A DNA stretch of 64,000 nt. It comes from Sinotaia quadrata (taxonomy: Eukaryota; Mollusca; Gastropoda; Architaenioglossa; Viviparidae). A program made the position numbers and the translations under genes. A model generated the notes under the pieces. It worked only from the letters and a program-made list of their open reading frames with translations, did not search any database and had not been told where the DNA came from. The stretch's first letter is position 1; each line of letters starts with the position of its first letter. Shown here piece by piece: positions 1 to 13,600 of the stretch. The stretch spans positions 29,401,564-29,465,563 of the forward strand of contig CM054177.1 in the NCBI GenBank assembly GCA_028829895.1, read 5' to 3'.

Positions 1-181
1 TTTAACACGAGATCTCTGCACCGAAGACGAAGATATTTCAATGCTGGCAGTTGTCTCCGCTTTAAAAATCAACATGGCCTATATATGAAGAACAGAAGCT
101 CAAACCTCTGTTGCTAAACCGAGGATGGTCCGTCCTTTGGAATGCAGAGGCCACGTGACAGGTAAATCACTATTTCTAGAG

Positions 182-250
182 CTACCTGGGTTCGTCGTAT
201 TCTTGGAAGTTGCGGTTGTCGTTCTGGTGGCGAGCAAACTCCAGGTACAC
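182..250 (-). CDS. ABCA: ABCA exon 33: C-terminus
   Basis: Acceptor TTTGTCAG|GTG. VYLEFARHQNDNRNFQEYDE then PR and TAG. VYLEFARHQ matches VFLxFAKxQ, the terminal helix of ABCA proteins. No polyadenylation signal is seen in the 181 bases downstream, so the 3' UTR probably runs out of the window. Confidence 0.9.
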   Translation of the reverse strand: MYLEFARHQNDNRNFQEYDEPR

Positions 251-3200
251 CTGACAAAGTGAAATGTTTGTTAAAGGGTGTCAAAAATAAAGTGAAAAAT
301 ACATACCAAATTAACTCTTTTAAATGGTTCAGACTGTCAAGTGAGCTCAGAACGTGCTGTTTATAAATATTACAAAGATTTTCGTGTGTGCACCTACCTG
401 CGAGTGTGCGTGTTTATGTGTGTGTCCATGTGTCTATATAATACTTTTTTCAAAGGTAAAGAATAACCTTATAAAGTCACTCTAAGGTAAGATGTTAAAA
501 TATAGTAATATAAAACCACGACTTTTAAATAATATCAGTCTTTTATTTTCAAGAAAACCCTTACTCGCTGTTATCAAAAATATGGTTTAAATAAGAAATA
601 AAAAGTAAAACAATTCACAATATGGTTATATATGTCAAAATTTATAATGAATATTTTGTCGGTACACATGTATTGAATATTACGAGTATGTGCGCGGTCT
701 GTGGCTGAGACAGACTGAGTGGAGTGTGTGTGTGAACGTGAGTAGTGTGTAATGTGTGCGCGTGTTTATTGAGTTTTTTGTTTGTTTGTCTTTTACATAA
801 AATACACCTTTTAAAATTACTTTTATTCTCATTTTATATTCTGAATTTTCTGGATTTTGTGACCTTTGGTCATCTATCCGGCCCGCGAACACATTTCAAC
901 AGTTTTATCCGGCCAACGCTCTTACAGTGTGCCAGCCTCTGGTCCGCATGAACTGAAATAAGGCAATGTACAACAACCAGGCATGTTGCCATCGATGTTG
1001 CTGTGACTGTCATTCATCATCATTGTCCGTCTTAACGGCCTGACTCACACTGATAGGAAATGATGGGGGGGGGGGGGAGGAAAGTAAAAGAAAAAGGGCA
1101 GGGAAGGAGAAAAAGTAAGAAAAGGTGTGGAAGAGGAGATAAAATAATGCGAAAGAAAAGAAAACAAAAACAAAAACAAAAAAAGAAAAAACGAAAGGAA
1201 AGGAAAAGGAAATACCTGGTGAAGAGTTATCTGGCTGAATGTGTAATCTTCAATATCCAGGCGTCGTTTTACTAAAACACAAAAGACAAATACATAAAAT
1301 AATAAAAATAATAGTAATCAAGCATTCTAAATATAGAAATACATTATTTACCTTCACTCAAAGCAGCATATCTATTCTGATTATGTTCACTCAAAGCGGT
1401 ATAATTAATCTTCATGCAAATACCTACAAAGAGGCCATGCTTTGAATTAAATATAATCATGCATTTTTGTACCCAGAAAATTGTCATGTCTTTCTTATGA
1501 ATAAATGAATTGATGGTAAACTGACTTATGAGACTTGACCTGAATATATATGCATTCTACTGGTTGATTTCGGATTATGTAGCAAAACTTTACAATGTTG
1601 TAACAAACACTTTACACTGTTGTAACAAACACTTTACAATATTGTAACAAACACTTTACAATGTTGTTGCAAACGATTGACGTGGAAAGAAACAGTTAAG
1701 ATAAAAAAGTAAAATTCTTCTTAATGCCCACATCGTGTGATGGTCGAGCCAAGGGGGAAATTATGCTCTTTGTGTTTCTGTTATTTCTGTTTCTATATTA
1801 ATAATCTGTAATTGATAGTTACTAGTTAAGGCTGACATGTAGCCGCAATCTGCCATATCCACATACGCTACATACAGTAAAGGATTGCGAAGTTCAATGA
1901 TCAAGCATGGGCAATGGAAATGTACAGAAGGGGAAAGGGTGACAGTAAGAGTGGGTTTATGTTGACAGGATATGGGATGCCCTTATATGGACATTTGCGT
2001 TATGTTCAATGACGTGAGAGAACTGTAGTTTGACCCTGAGTCATTTGGATTAATTTGTTAGTGTGACTGAGAATTGTTGGCTGGGGGTTCTGAGCTGGAA
2101 ATATGTGGATGTTATATAAGTCATAATTAATCAAAGGGAAAGATAACGTTGCCAACTCAAGGCACATCAGTTAATTTGTCTGTCGCTAAGTTAGATGACT
2201 AAAGGTCCCAAAGAATTGGTCTGATATAGAGACTGAAGGATAGACTAGGCCGCCTGGGCTATTATTAGTATTAGAGCTAATATATTAAATTGAATGATTA
2301 ATGATTTTGAGTCTGATACTGCAACAGGGTCATTAAATATAACCTTGGCATGTGACATGTTAGCTTTGAATTGCCGGCAGGTTTTACACATAATCACTGT
2401 ACGGTTTGCATAAGTAGTTTCAGGAAATGATCCCTAACATGTCTATTGTTCTTCATGTAATTATACAAGAAATAAAAAGTACAAAGTTCTATTGTTCTTC
2501 ATGTAATGATACAAGAAATAAAAAGTACAAAGTTCTATTGTTCTTCATGCAATGACACAAGAAATAAAAAGTACAAAGATCTATTGTTCTTCATGCACAA
2601 GATGTAAAAAGTATAAAGATCTATTGTTCTTTATGCACAAGATGTAAAAAGTATAAAGATCTATTGTTCTTTATGCACAAGTTGTAAAAAATTAATAAAC
2701 TAAGTGTTACCTGTCAGTTCAGTAAGAAAGACATACTGTTTTAAGTCACTCAGGAGAGTACTAAAGATCAGCTGACTGACGATTGCTATCGACACAGTGC
2801 AATGCAATTCTTAGATTGCCTCCAGCGGCATCTTCACTCCACTACTAAAGTTCAATACATAGCTGTAGCAGCAACATCCGCCAAGTTCTCCATGCTTGCT
2901 GATGAAAGTTGCGAACAGACAATGCATTGACAGAAATTCAATATAGTGTGCAACAGGGCACACATACTAGTTCCAGAAAGTGGTTAAAATGAGCAAAGTC
3001 AAAAATGTAATTTACCCATAAAGACCTTGTCTAGTGTGATATGTCCTAGACGTACTGGTAAAGTTTTCGTGTACATTGTTAGTAGGTATGATATAGCACC
3101 GTGTAGAACATTATTGCGCAAAAAGGAGAAATATCATCGCAAACCCGAGTTCAATAGTCTCCTGGCAATTTCACGAGAGAAAGAAAACGAGATGTCCCAT

Positions 3201-4641
3201 CATGAAAGCAAACAGAATTCCCATCAGGTAGAGCAAACATTCCATGTAATGTGTGTATCATGCTTAACTGAAAGTGACAAGAATTCCCATCAGTTAGAGC
3301 AAACATTCCATGTAATGTGTGTATCATGTTTAACTGAAATTGACAAGAAGAATTCCCATCAGTTAGAGCAGACTACTTGACATCACAGTCGATTAAAGGA
3401 GGGAGTGGGGTCCTTCAGGCAAACGACGTACGTTTTTGCACGAGAGAAGTGAGGATCTCGTTTGGACAGGTATAGTGAAGATTAAAAAATTAGTGTCGAT
3501 GAAGACATTTCGATCCTTTTATTAATTGATTATGTCACTTGGAATCTAATAAACAATACTTGGAGTCTACTAGTCGTCAATTGGATTCTAAAGATCGTCA
3601 CTTGGAATCTACTGGTCGTCACTTGGAAATTACTGTACGTTACTTCGAATCTACTGTTCATCACTTGGAAATTACTGTACGTCACTTGGAATCTACTGGT
3701 CGTCACTTGGATTCTAAAGATCGTCACCTGGAATCTAATGGTCGTCACTTGGAAATTTCTGTACGTCACATGGAATCTACTGGTCATCACTTGGAAAGTA
3801 CTGTTTGTCACTCGGAAACTAGAGTACATCACTTGAAAACACCCCAAACTGCTTGCTAACAAGAAAAAAAAAACGAGATAAAACAAACAACTCCGCTTAG
3901 ATATCAGAAGACACTCATCACGTAAAATTCCAGGCCAATTTTGAGATTTAAAAAAAAATAGCGAATAAAGAAATTCGATAAACATTATGAAATCGGTCAA
4001 CAATGAAACGAAACAAAGACAAATAGCCTTAGAAGAAAATTAAATCTACTCACGCGTCTCCAGTGATTCAAAAGCTTGGGCTACAGAGAAATGCGGAGGC
4101 GATAACGAGAGCTTTAGGACCAGACGTTCGCGAAACGTCTCCCGGATCTTTAAGTCTGGAAACGTGTCTCGCAACAACGCCTTTAGTGTCTTCATGCGCT
4201 CTTCCGAGGACTGGTGCTCTGAAACTCTTAGTCGTATGTCCAGGATACAGCCATGGCCATAATGATGCATCATTTGTTCTGCTGTCCCCATGAATCTAAA
4301 TAAGGTCAATGAGGAAGAGAAGTGTCAAATTGTGAGGAAACAAAAATAAAAATCATTTAAATAATCATGTTTATGATTGTTTTCGTTGTTGTTGTAACAG
4401 TTAAATCAATGTCTGTTTCTTGTATCTATTTTCTTTTGAAGTAAACAGCGTTTTATTGAGATGTTACTGTTTTCAGCTTTTATCCTGATGATACTTTTAG
4501 AATTACAAAAAGTAAAATATCTATCTATCTATTACCTCAAACTATATTACTACTACTACTACTACTACCACCACCACCACCACCACCACCACTACTACTA
4601 CCACCACCACCACCACTACTACTACTACTACTACCACCACC

Positions 4642-4672
<31 letters not shown>

Positions 4673-7600
4673 TACTTTTACTGCTTTTACCTCAGTTCAC
4701 CATTAACCATAATGGCAATTTGAGAACATAAAGATTGCACTTCCTCCAAACACTGTGTAGCCACGATGGCGCTAAGGTTCTTTGATTTCAGAACAGCCTT
4801 AATTGTGCTCCTGTTGATTGATAATCCAAAGTGATAGAAATCAAATCATAAAAATATATAACCTCACCACCACCACCCACCTCTAAGAAATATTTATATA
4901 ACAGTTAAAAATTAAATTAATTAAAATAAAATATATAAATAATACAATTACTGAAAATGTTATAAAAGTAAAATAAACAAATAAATAAATACAAAACATC
5001 TTGCAAATAATAATTTAAAAAAGCATACATCATTACATAAAGTTTGTAAAGAATCAATTCCAGTTACCACTAAAATTATTAAAAACAGAAAATCAAAACA
5101 TCATTTTTAGGGTAAGGATAGAAGGAATCACATGTAATCAGAACTATTTAAATTTAAATAATTTAATCTATTTTTAAATAAAATGAAAGACTCAGGAAAG
5201 CAGCACATATTATATATATATATTTCTAATTTCATCATTCTAATTAAGAATATCTGAGTTTGTCATTATTCATTTCACCATTTGAAATACATAAATTCTC
5301 AAAGTGTGCTTCGCGAAACGAAATTGCGTGGCTGTGCCACGGAAAAAAACAACAAATATTTTAATTAAAATGTAAATGCACACCAAGTGAACTGATGTAC
5401 CATAATATCCCACAGGACGAAACGATGTGCCACGAGCTAAGAAAATTTGAGAAACACCGATATAAACTATCATCGCACTAAGTTCCGGAACTGGGTTTTC
5501 AGCTATTTATGGGTTGAAAGTCTCAGTTATCTCCCTTCCCAACTGCTGTATCTATGTAGTTTCCTACAGTATTTTCTCACAGACTTCTTAAAAAGTTTTT
5601 CTTTCAGTAAAAACTTTATGCTTGAGTACCTTTTGTTTTGTTTTCTTTTAAATCCTACACTTTTTAAACTGTTTTTTTCCTTGTCATTCGTTTTTAAAAG
5701 TACTTAACAATATAAAATTTAATAAATATTACTTGTTTTTACGGTTATTAAAAAGACATCTTGCAGTACTGTATTTAAAGTGTAAGCCCTACTGATTTCA
5801 AAACAACTAGCTACAAATAAATCTTATAAATATTGTAATTAAAGTGTAATTTTTATTGCTAACAAATCAACAAGCTAAATAATCTTACAAGCAGTTTTTT
5901 TAATACTGTTTAATCCATACTGTTATCACATTAACAAGATAAAGTCTCATAAATATTTATTAAGTATAATCCGCACTGGACAAATATTTCCACCCCTTCC
6001 TTTATTTTTTACTTATTTCTTTCATATTTACTCTCCATATCTGCATATTTATTTCTGAAATACTTTTTGTGGTAATTGTGGAGCACTTGCTCGTACTGCC
6101 AACATTCATATGACATGTCTTAAATTGACATTCAGCATACGTGCCATGTAGAAAATAACAGGACTCTCCTAAAATGAATAACTGGACTTTTTTTCAGCCA
6201 GACTGTTGTAGGCTTACAACTAAAGTTTAGACAATATTTTTTTTTCAGTCAGACCTTTACACAGCAAGCATGCTCATTTTCTTTTTAGCCAAATTTGTTG
6301 TACAAGTATAGTATGCGGACATGCTTTTCAGCAAAATATGTTGTACAATTAAAGTAAGCAATACACACACTTTCAGCCAGATCTGTTGTACAACTAAATA
6401 TTCGGACACACACTTTCAGCCAGGTCTGTTTTACAACTAAGGTAAGCGGCACACACACTTTCAGCCAGATCTGTTGCACAAATAAAGTATTCGGACCCAC
6501 TTTCAGCCAGATCTGTTGTACAACTAGAGAGTAAGCAGCTTGCACACTTTCAACCAGATCTGTTGTACAGCTAAAGTAAGTGTCACACACACTTTCAGCC
6601 ACATCTATTGTACAGAACATATAAATTCACTTTTCCCCACGACATACAACTTTCTGAAAAGACTATGAATGAACACGTTTGCTGAAGAAAAAATAAATAA
6701 ACGGCAACCACGTTGTTTGTCCTGGATAACAAGAACACTGACCAGTATTGCAGCTTGGCCTTGGGGTCCATGCATCTCGAGGGCTCGTCCAGCAACAGTA
6801 GTGCAGATATACCTAATGTGCTGATTGCAAACCTCATCTGCAAGGACATTGAGTCTGTAATGGGTATTTTTGTATTTCCGCATGAAAACGAAGGAAGTAA
6901 TTTAAAAACAAAATCACACCCCTCTCTCTTCTAGTTCAAAACTGTAAATAAATTAATAATGAATACTTTAATCCATAGTCGATATATGCCTATATAATTA
7001 TTGCATACAATCTTATAACTGTTTTCCCGTCTGCCTGTCTAACTATCAATCTGTGTGTATATGTGTGAATAGATGTACATTCAGATAGATTCATGGATGG
7101 TGGGTGGACGGACGGACGGACGGACGCATGGATGGATAGATAGAGAGAGAGAGTTTACAATCATAATGTAAAAGAGTATTAATTTTCTTTCTTCTATTGG
7201 ACAGAGTCGGCATTTGGAGTAAAATAATTGAAATATAAGAAAGTGGTTGTTGCATGAGTTTGGTTGCTTTTCAGGAATTCTGGAACCGTTCCTCAAAGTA
7301 CCTTTCGCAGGATGCCTGGAGGTAGTGTAGACACTTTCTCCTTTCGGTAATTAGTCAGGTCAAGTGCTTCATACAATCTGTTACAAATGCAAAATGAAAA
7401 ACACAAAAATTACATAACGCCTCAATGCAGCGTAACTCATGAGATTCAGAGACTTATCACAGTGATGAGTTATTCTATCCGTCTCGCTCTATCCGATTTG
7501 TGCTACTCATCCTGCTGTACCTAATCAGCAACCATAAGACAGTACAATTGACATATTGGTATATCTATAATAAAATTGACATACCATTATAATACCAAAA

Positions 7601-10600
7601 ACATTCACATAATTATTAGACTACTAAAGATAAAATTGACATTGCATATGCGGACAGTCAAATTTAAATGTATGCAAAATACATGGAGTGCAAACATACC
7701 TTTGACGTATCTTGTTCCAATCCGCACCAGACAGACCCCTGACTTTTCCATATAAATCCATGTGCTGGTCTACATTAAGACAGCCCCAGAAAGGTTCGTG
7801 TTGAGGGCAATAACCCACCCCCTTACAAGACTCCAATGCGTGTTCTTCATTAAACGTTATCTCCACCTGAATAAAAAATATCACCGTACATTTATCGCCA
7901 GCTGAATCAAAAATATCATCGTGCATTTATCGCCAGCTGAATAAGATTTGCTGTCATTTACTTATCTTTACCTCAGTAAAATAATATAATCGTTTATTTA
8001 TTTCCATATGAATCAGTTATGCCGACTTTTATTTATCTCCATATATCCATTTAAAAGTAAATAATAGCAATCCAAGTCAGAAATTATAATATAGATAATT
8101 GAACAAACAACAAAGGTCAAACATTCCACAAAAGAGAAAAATCCCTCCCAATGACAATCAAACAGAAATCAATTAAAATACAAATAATCACAAGTCAGGA
8201 AAAAGTAATTCAACCCTATTGAGATTCACCATTCCGCATGTTGGTCGACATTCACCAAGAATCGTGCGAATAAGAGTTGTCTTCCCCGCCCCTTCCGGAC
8301 CCCAAAGACCAACAACTTCTCCTTTCAGTATGGGTAGACTAACGTCCCGAAAAGTTGCCACCCGTTTGTAGCGGTTTCCAAACATCTTTACCACCCGGCT
8401 CACGACGATCGACAGCAACGTTTCCTGTGGCAAGAAACACCAGAAAAATAGACTTAGTCTTAAATACTGACATTTTCTTGGGCGACATGTTTAAATGTTC
8501 GTTAAGTGACATGACAAAATGTTCGTCAAGTGACAACTAAATGTTCGTTAAGTGACATGACTAAATGTTCGTTAAGTGACAGGAACTACCCCAAAACCTG
8601 TTGAGGGGAAACGGCTTATAGCAGGATGCAAGCGTCTCCTAAGAATTTAGCCAATTAGGGTCAACCAATAGCCTTCTCCTGGCCAGTTAGGGTCAACCAA
8701 TAGCCTTCTCCTGGCCAGTTAGGGTCAACCAATAGCCTTCTCCAGGGCAGTTAGGGTCAACCAATAACCTTCTCCTGGCCAGTTAGGGTCAACCAATAGT
8801 CGTCTCGTGGCCAGTTGAAGCTGATCAATGGGTGCTGAAAGAGTACATTAAAAATTAACAATTTAAAATTAACAAATTAAATCCTCACACGGAGACAGGG
8901 TCTTTCCTTCAGTGAAACATCGACAGTGACTATGGCAGACACCAAAAGTATCGTTGTCTTCAGGTATCATGTTGAATTTTATTTGTGCGTTTTATGCATT
9001 TTAAGTTGGTAGGGGTTCTTTTGAAGAATATATCAGTGACTTAATATTTTTCTCTTTTTGTGTACGCAGAAATAAAACTCTAAATATATAGTTCTGATAT
9101 GATGGTTCATCCCCACCCACCAACACAAACTACACATACACACACATGTGCACGCGTTCATGAATGTAAAAATGAATTATATCTCACCTTGTCTTGAATA
9201 CCCGATTCCAGCTCCGCATCTACAGACGAACGTTTTGCTGTGCACGTCTGAGTCTGGGAGGTGTGAGACTTTCCGTTTCCTGTCAGCAGGGGCAAGGTCA
9301 GGGCGCTGTGATTATGTCTATCAAGCAGAAATATGATGAGGGGCAAAGCAAGCAGGTCGACTGCCAACTGCACAAACATAAAAACACAAAGTATAAAAAT
9401 ATAATTGACAGCTAGAGTCAAGAGTGCATCTTCTCTGCTGAGGGCGTAGAATAATAGCTAGGGCATAAAATATTGTACAGCTAGCCTTGTTGAGAGGGTA
9501 GAATAATAGACAGCTGTTCTTGTTTGGGGCATAGAATAATAGACAGATAATCTTGTTGAGGAGATAAAATAATAGACAGCTTTTGAGGGGGTAGAATAAT
9601 AAACAGCTAGTCTTGTCAAGGGGTTAGAATAATAAACAGCTAGTCTTGTCAAGGGGGTAGAATAATAAACAGCTAGTCTTGTCAATGGGGTAGAATAATA
9701 AACAGTTAGTCTTGTCAAGGGGGTAGAATAATAAACAGCTAGTCTTGTCTAGGGGGTAGAATAATAAACAGCTAGTCTTGTCAAGGGGGTAGAATAATAG
9801 CTAGTCTTGTTGATGGCATCTTCTCAGATATAAACATCTTGTTGAGGGTGAATAATAATAATAATAATAATAATAATAGGCAGTTTGCTTGATGAGGGAG
9901 TAGAATAATAAAGAGCTAGTCTTGTCGAGGGCGTATAATAATAGATTGAATTCAGGTTTGAACTCTTTAGCGGAGGCATTGCAAAAATAAGAATTAACCA
10001 CACGACGTAAATTACCCACCAAAGTACAATATTTACTACGGCCTAAAATCTAATACTCAAAATGAGAAACTCAGTGAATGCACGAAGTTAATAAGTATCC
10101 CACAGTGCTCGGAGGTAAGAGCGATATCGGATCAGCCCATGCCATGGCCCAAGCACATGTTTTACTATTTTCGTAGATAGTAAATTGTATCAGAGTAGAT
10201 AAAGTATTAAACTGTATCAGACTAGTTAAAACAGTAAATTGTATCAGAGTAGGTAAAGTATTAAACTGTATCAGAGTAGTTAAAACAGTAAATTGTATCA
10301 GAGTAGGTAAAGTATTAAAATGTATCAATGTAGTTAAAATAGTAAATTGTATCAGAGTGGTTAAAACAGTAAATTGTATCAGAGTAGTTAAAACAGTAAA
10401 TTGTATCAGAGTAGTTAAAGTAGTAAATTGTATCAGAGTAGTTAAAACAGTAAATTGTATCAGAGTAGTTAAAGTAGTAAAATGTATCAATGTAGTTAAA
10501 ATAGTAAATTGTATCAATGTACTTAAATTAATAAACTAATTAATAGTTAAAGAAGTAAAATGTATCAATGTAGTTAAAATAGTAAATTGTATCAATGTAC

Positions 10601-13600
10601 TTAAATTAATAAACTAATTAATAGTTAAAGTAGTAAACTAATTAATAGTTAAAGAAGTAAATTGTATCAATGTAGTTAAATTAGTAAACTAATTAATAGT
10701 TAAAGAAGTAACAAGCAACCCCTGCTCACCGTAATTAGACAAAATATAAAGTTGTTGCTGAATTGAAAACGACTGCCTGCATTGTCCACATCGCTGATTT
10801 CATTTACTTCATGGTAGGATGAATCCGCCTGAACACAAAAATAATTATTATATATATAAAATTTATCAGATAACTGATTCAGAGAGCAGTAATTTTTGAT
10901 AGTATTACAGTGGTTATGTATAATATTATATGATTTACGCAATTTTATTTTAAAATCTTATGAGTAATTTTCCACAGTAGCTAAATAGGTTAACATATGG
11001 TAAATTTAAATAAATTTAAATACACTAACTAAATAGGTCAACATGAGGTAAATTTAAACAAAGTAACCTACTAGGTCAGCATGTGCAAATTTAAACACAG
11101 CAACTAACTAGGTCAACATATAAATTTACACCAGTAACGAGTTAAGTCAACATGCAGTAAATTTAAACACAGAAGCTAACTAGATCAACATGTGGTAAAT
11201 TTAAATGAAGTAACAAACTAGGTCAACATATGATAAATGTAAACACACTTGTTACTGACCTTGGATGTGTGCGCAAAGTGCAAGCCAGCAAAACAGATGT
11301 AGGGTGGGAAGATAACGGTGAAAACGTAATGGATTACTCGCGCCGTAGTCGCTGACGTTCCCATGACGTCTAAAAAGTAAACAGCCAAGAACGGACCGAC
11401 TGCAAACTATAAACGGCAAAATGAAAGCATTGAGTTGGCAACAATTGTTCCAGTCACTAGGTTCAGTGAAGAAAAAAATAACTTAAGTACCATATCTCTA
11501 CAAACATATTAGGGTTCAACCGTGTTTAGCACAAATGGGAGGGGGGCACTTCCAGCATGTCCCAGAACTTGTGCAACACACGTCTAATCGTGGATCATTT
11601 CAAGAAAACGCTTAGAGGTCGTATACAACAAAGTACACCTTAGAACGCTTTGAGGTCGTATACAACAAAATATACGTTATAACGCTTTGAGATTGTATAC
11701 AACAAAGTACACGTTATAACGCTTTGAGGTCGTATACAACAAAGTACACGTTAAAACGCTTTGAGACCGCAACAACTGTCTAATTGTGGATCCGTTTATA
11801 TCCCCCTCACAATGCGAGCCTAAACGTATTGATTCAACTGCTTGAAAAACAACATCCGTTTGAAATAATAAATAATACATGTCTATTTTAATTCAGTACT
11901 TTAATTTTATAAGAGATGTTATTGTAACTGTACATATGATGATACATGTCTATTTTAATTCAGTACTTTAATTTTATAAGAGATATTATTGTAACTGTAC
12001 ATATGATGATATATTCTATTTTTTATTTCTACTTCGGAATATATAGTGTTATTAAATTATTTTCACTGGAACGTTTTCGTACTGTTTGACGACTTGTCTT
12101 ATTAACTGCATTCTTTAAAGAAGTGTTTTTTACAGTTCGCCATGTACACTTAACTGCATTCTTTAAAGAAGTGTTTTTTACAGTTCGCCATGTAGCCTTA
12201 TTAACTGCATTCTTTAAAGAAGTGTTTTTTACAGTTCGCCATGTACACTTAACTGCATTCTTTAAAGAAGTGTTTTTTACAGTTCGCCATGTACACTTAA
12301 GTGCATTCTTTAAAGAAGTGTTTTTTTACAGTTCGCCATGTACACTTAAGTGCATTCTTTAAAGAAGTGTTTTTTTACAGTTCGCCATGTACACTTAAGT
12401 GCATTCTTTAAAGAAGTGTTTTTTACAGTTCGCCATGTACACTTAAGTGCATTCTTTAAAGAAGTGTTTTTTTACAGTTCGCCATGTACACTTAAGTGCA
12501 TTCTTTAAAGAAGTGTTTTTTACAGTTCGCCATGTACAATTAAGTGCACTCTCTAAAGAAGAGTCTTTTTGCACAGTTCGCCATTACCGAAAAATAAAAA
12601 CAAATTTGCAGAAGAAATAAGAATGACATGTTACATAAAGGTACATGTATCTATTTTATGTATTTACACACAATACAAATATGTCTGTGATTATTGTTTT
12701 TGTTAGTTCTTTGTCTGTTGTTTGATTTACTGTTGTTTGTTGAATTTTAAGTTAAAAGTCTTTCTTACCACAGCTATTCCTGTGGGCATGACAACAAGAC
12801 AGGTTTTCGGCGAATCAAAAGCGAAAGTTGCCGCATACGTCCACAAAATGGCCACCGGAAAATATTCCACAAACAGCAATGCAAGTGCGATGATAGAGCT
12901 AGCACTACGGAACTGTTGCAGCTGTACACAAAAGGCGATTGAGAATAAGTATCATTATGTTTATTAGCGTGTAGTTAGTACGAGTTTAAAATAAGTATCA
13001 TTATGTTTATTAGCGTGTAGTTAGTACGAGTTTAAAATAAGTATCATTATGTTTATTAGCGTTAGTACGAGTTTAAAATAAGTATCATTATGTTTACTAG
13101 CGTGTAAAGTTAGCACGAGTTTAAAATAAGTATCATTATGTTTATTAGCGTGTAGTTAGTACGAGTTTAAAATAAGTATCATTATGTTTATTAGCGTGTA
13201 AAGTTAGTACAAGTTTAAAATAAGTATCATTATGTTTATTAGCGTGTAGTTAGTACGAGTTTAAAATAAGTATCATGATGTTTATTAGCGTGTAGTTAGT
13301 ACGAGTACAGAGGAAGTATCATTATGTTTATTAGTGTGTATTTAACGAATCCCCTTCCTCTACCCATTATTACTCCAACATAAGTCTTTATATATGTGCA
13401 AGAGGGTTAGTAAATTTAACAATTAATTTATTAAATCAACAATCAAATATACAACATATGAATATGAGCTTTGACATTTACATCACTTCACAACATTGTT
13501 CGATTACATTTTAAAAATCCGATAAAAGAACACAGTTACATTTTAAAGATCCGACAAATTGTACATTAGTTACATTTTGAAGCAAAGAAATATATTCCAA

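Noticed and set aside
3530..4003. 157-codon minus and 106-codon plus frames
   Set aside because: Both read the same 21-bp repeat on opposite strands.
6285..6620. Frame with TTDLAESV text as NBD2 H-loop exon
   Set aside because: Resembles TTHxMxEA by chance within a minisatellite; the true H-loop exon is at 4691-4810 with correct phases.
8648..8815. Telomere-like TTAGGG repeats
   Set aside because: TTAGGG occurs once per 32-bp unit, not as a hexamer array.
10071..10517. 148-codon frame of repeated threonine/leucine/isoleucine text
   Set aside because: Product of a 27-28 bp minisatellite; no start context, splice signals or family resemblance.
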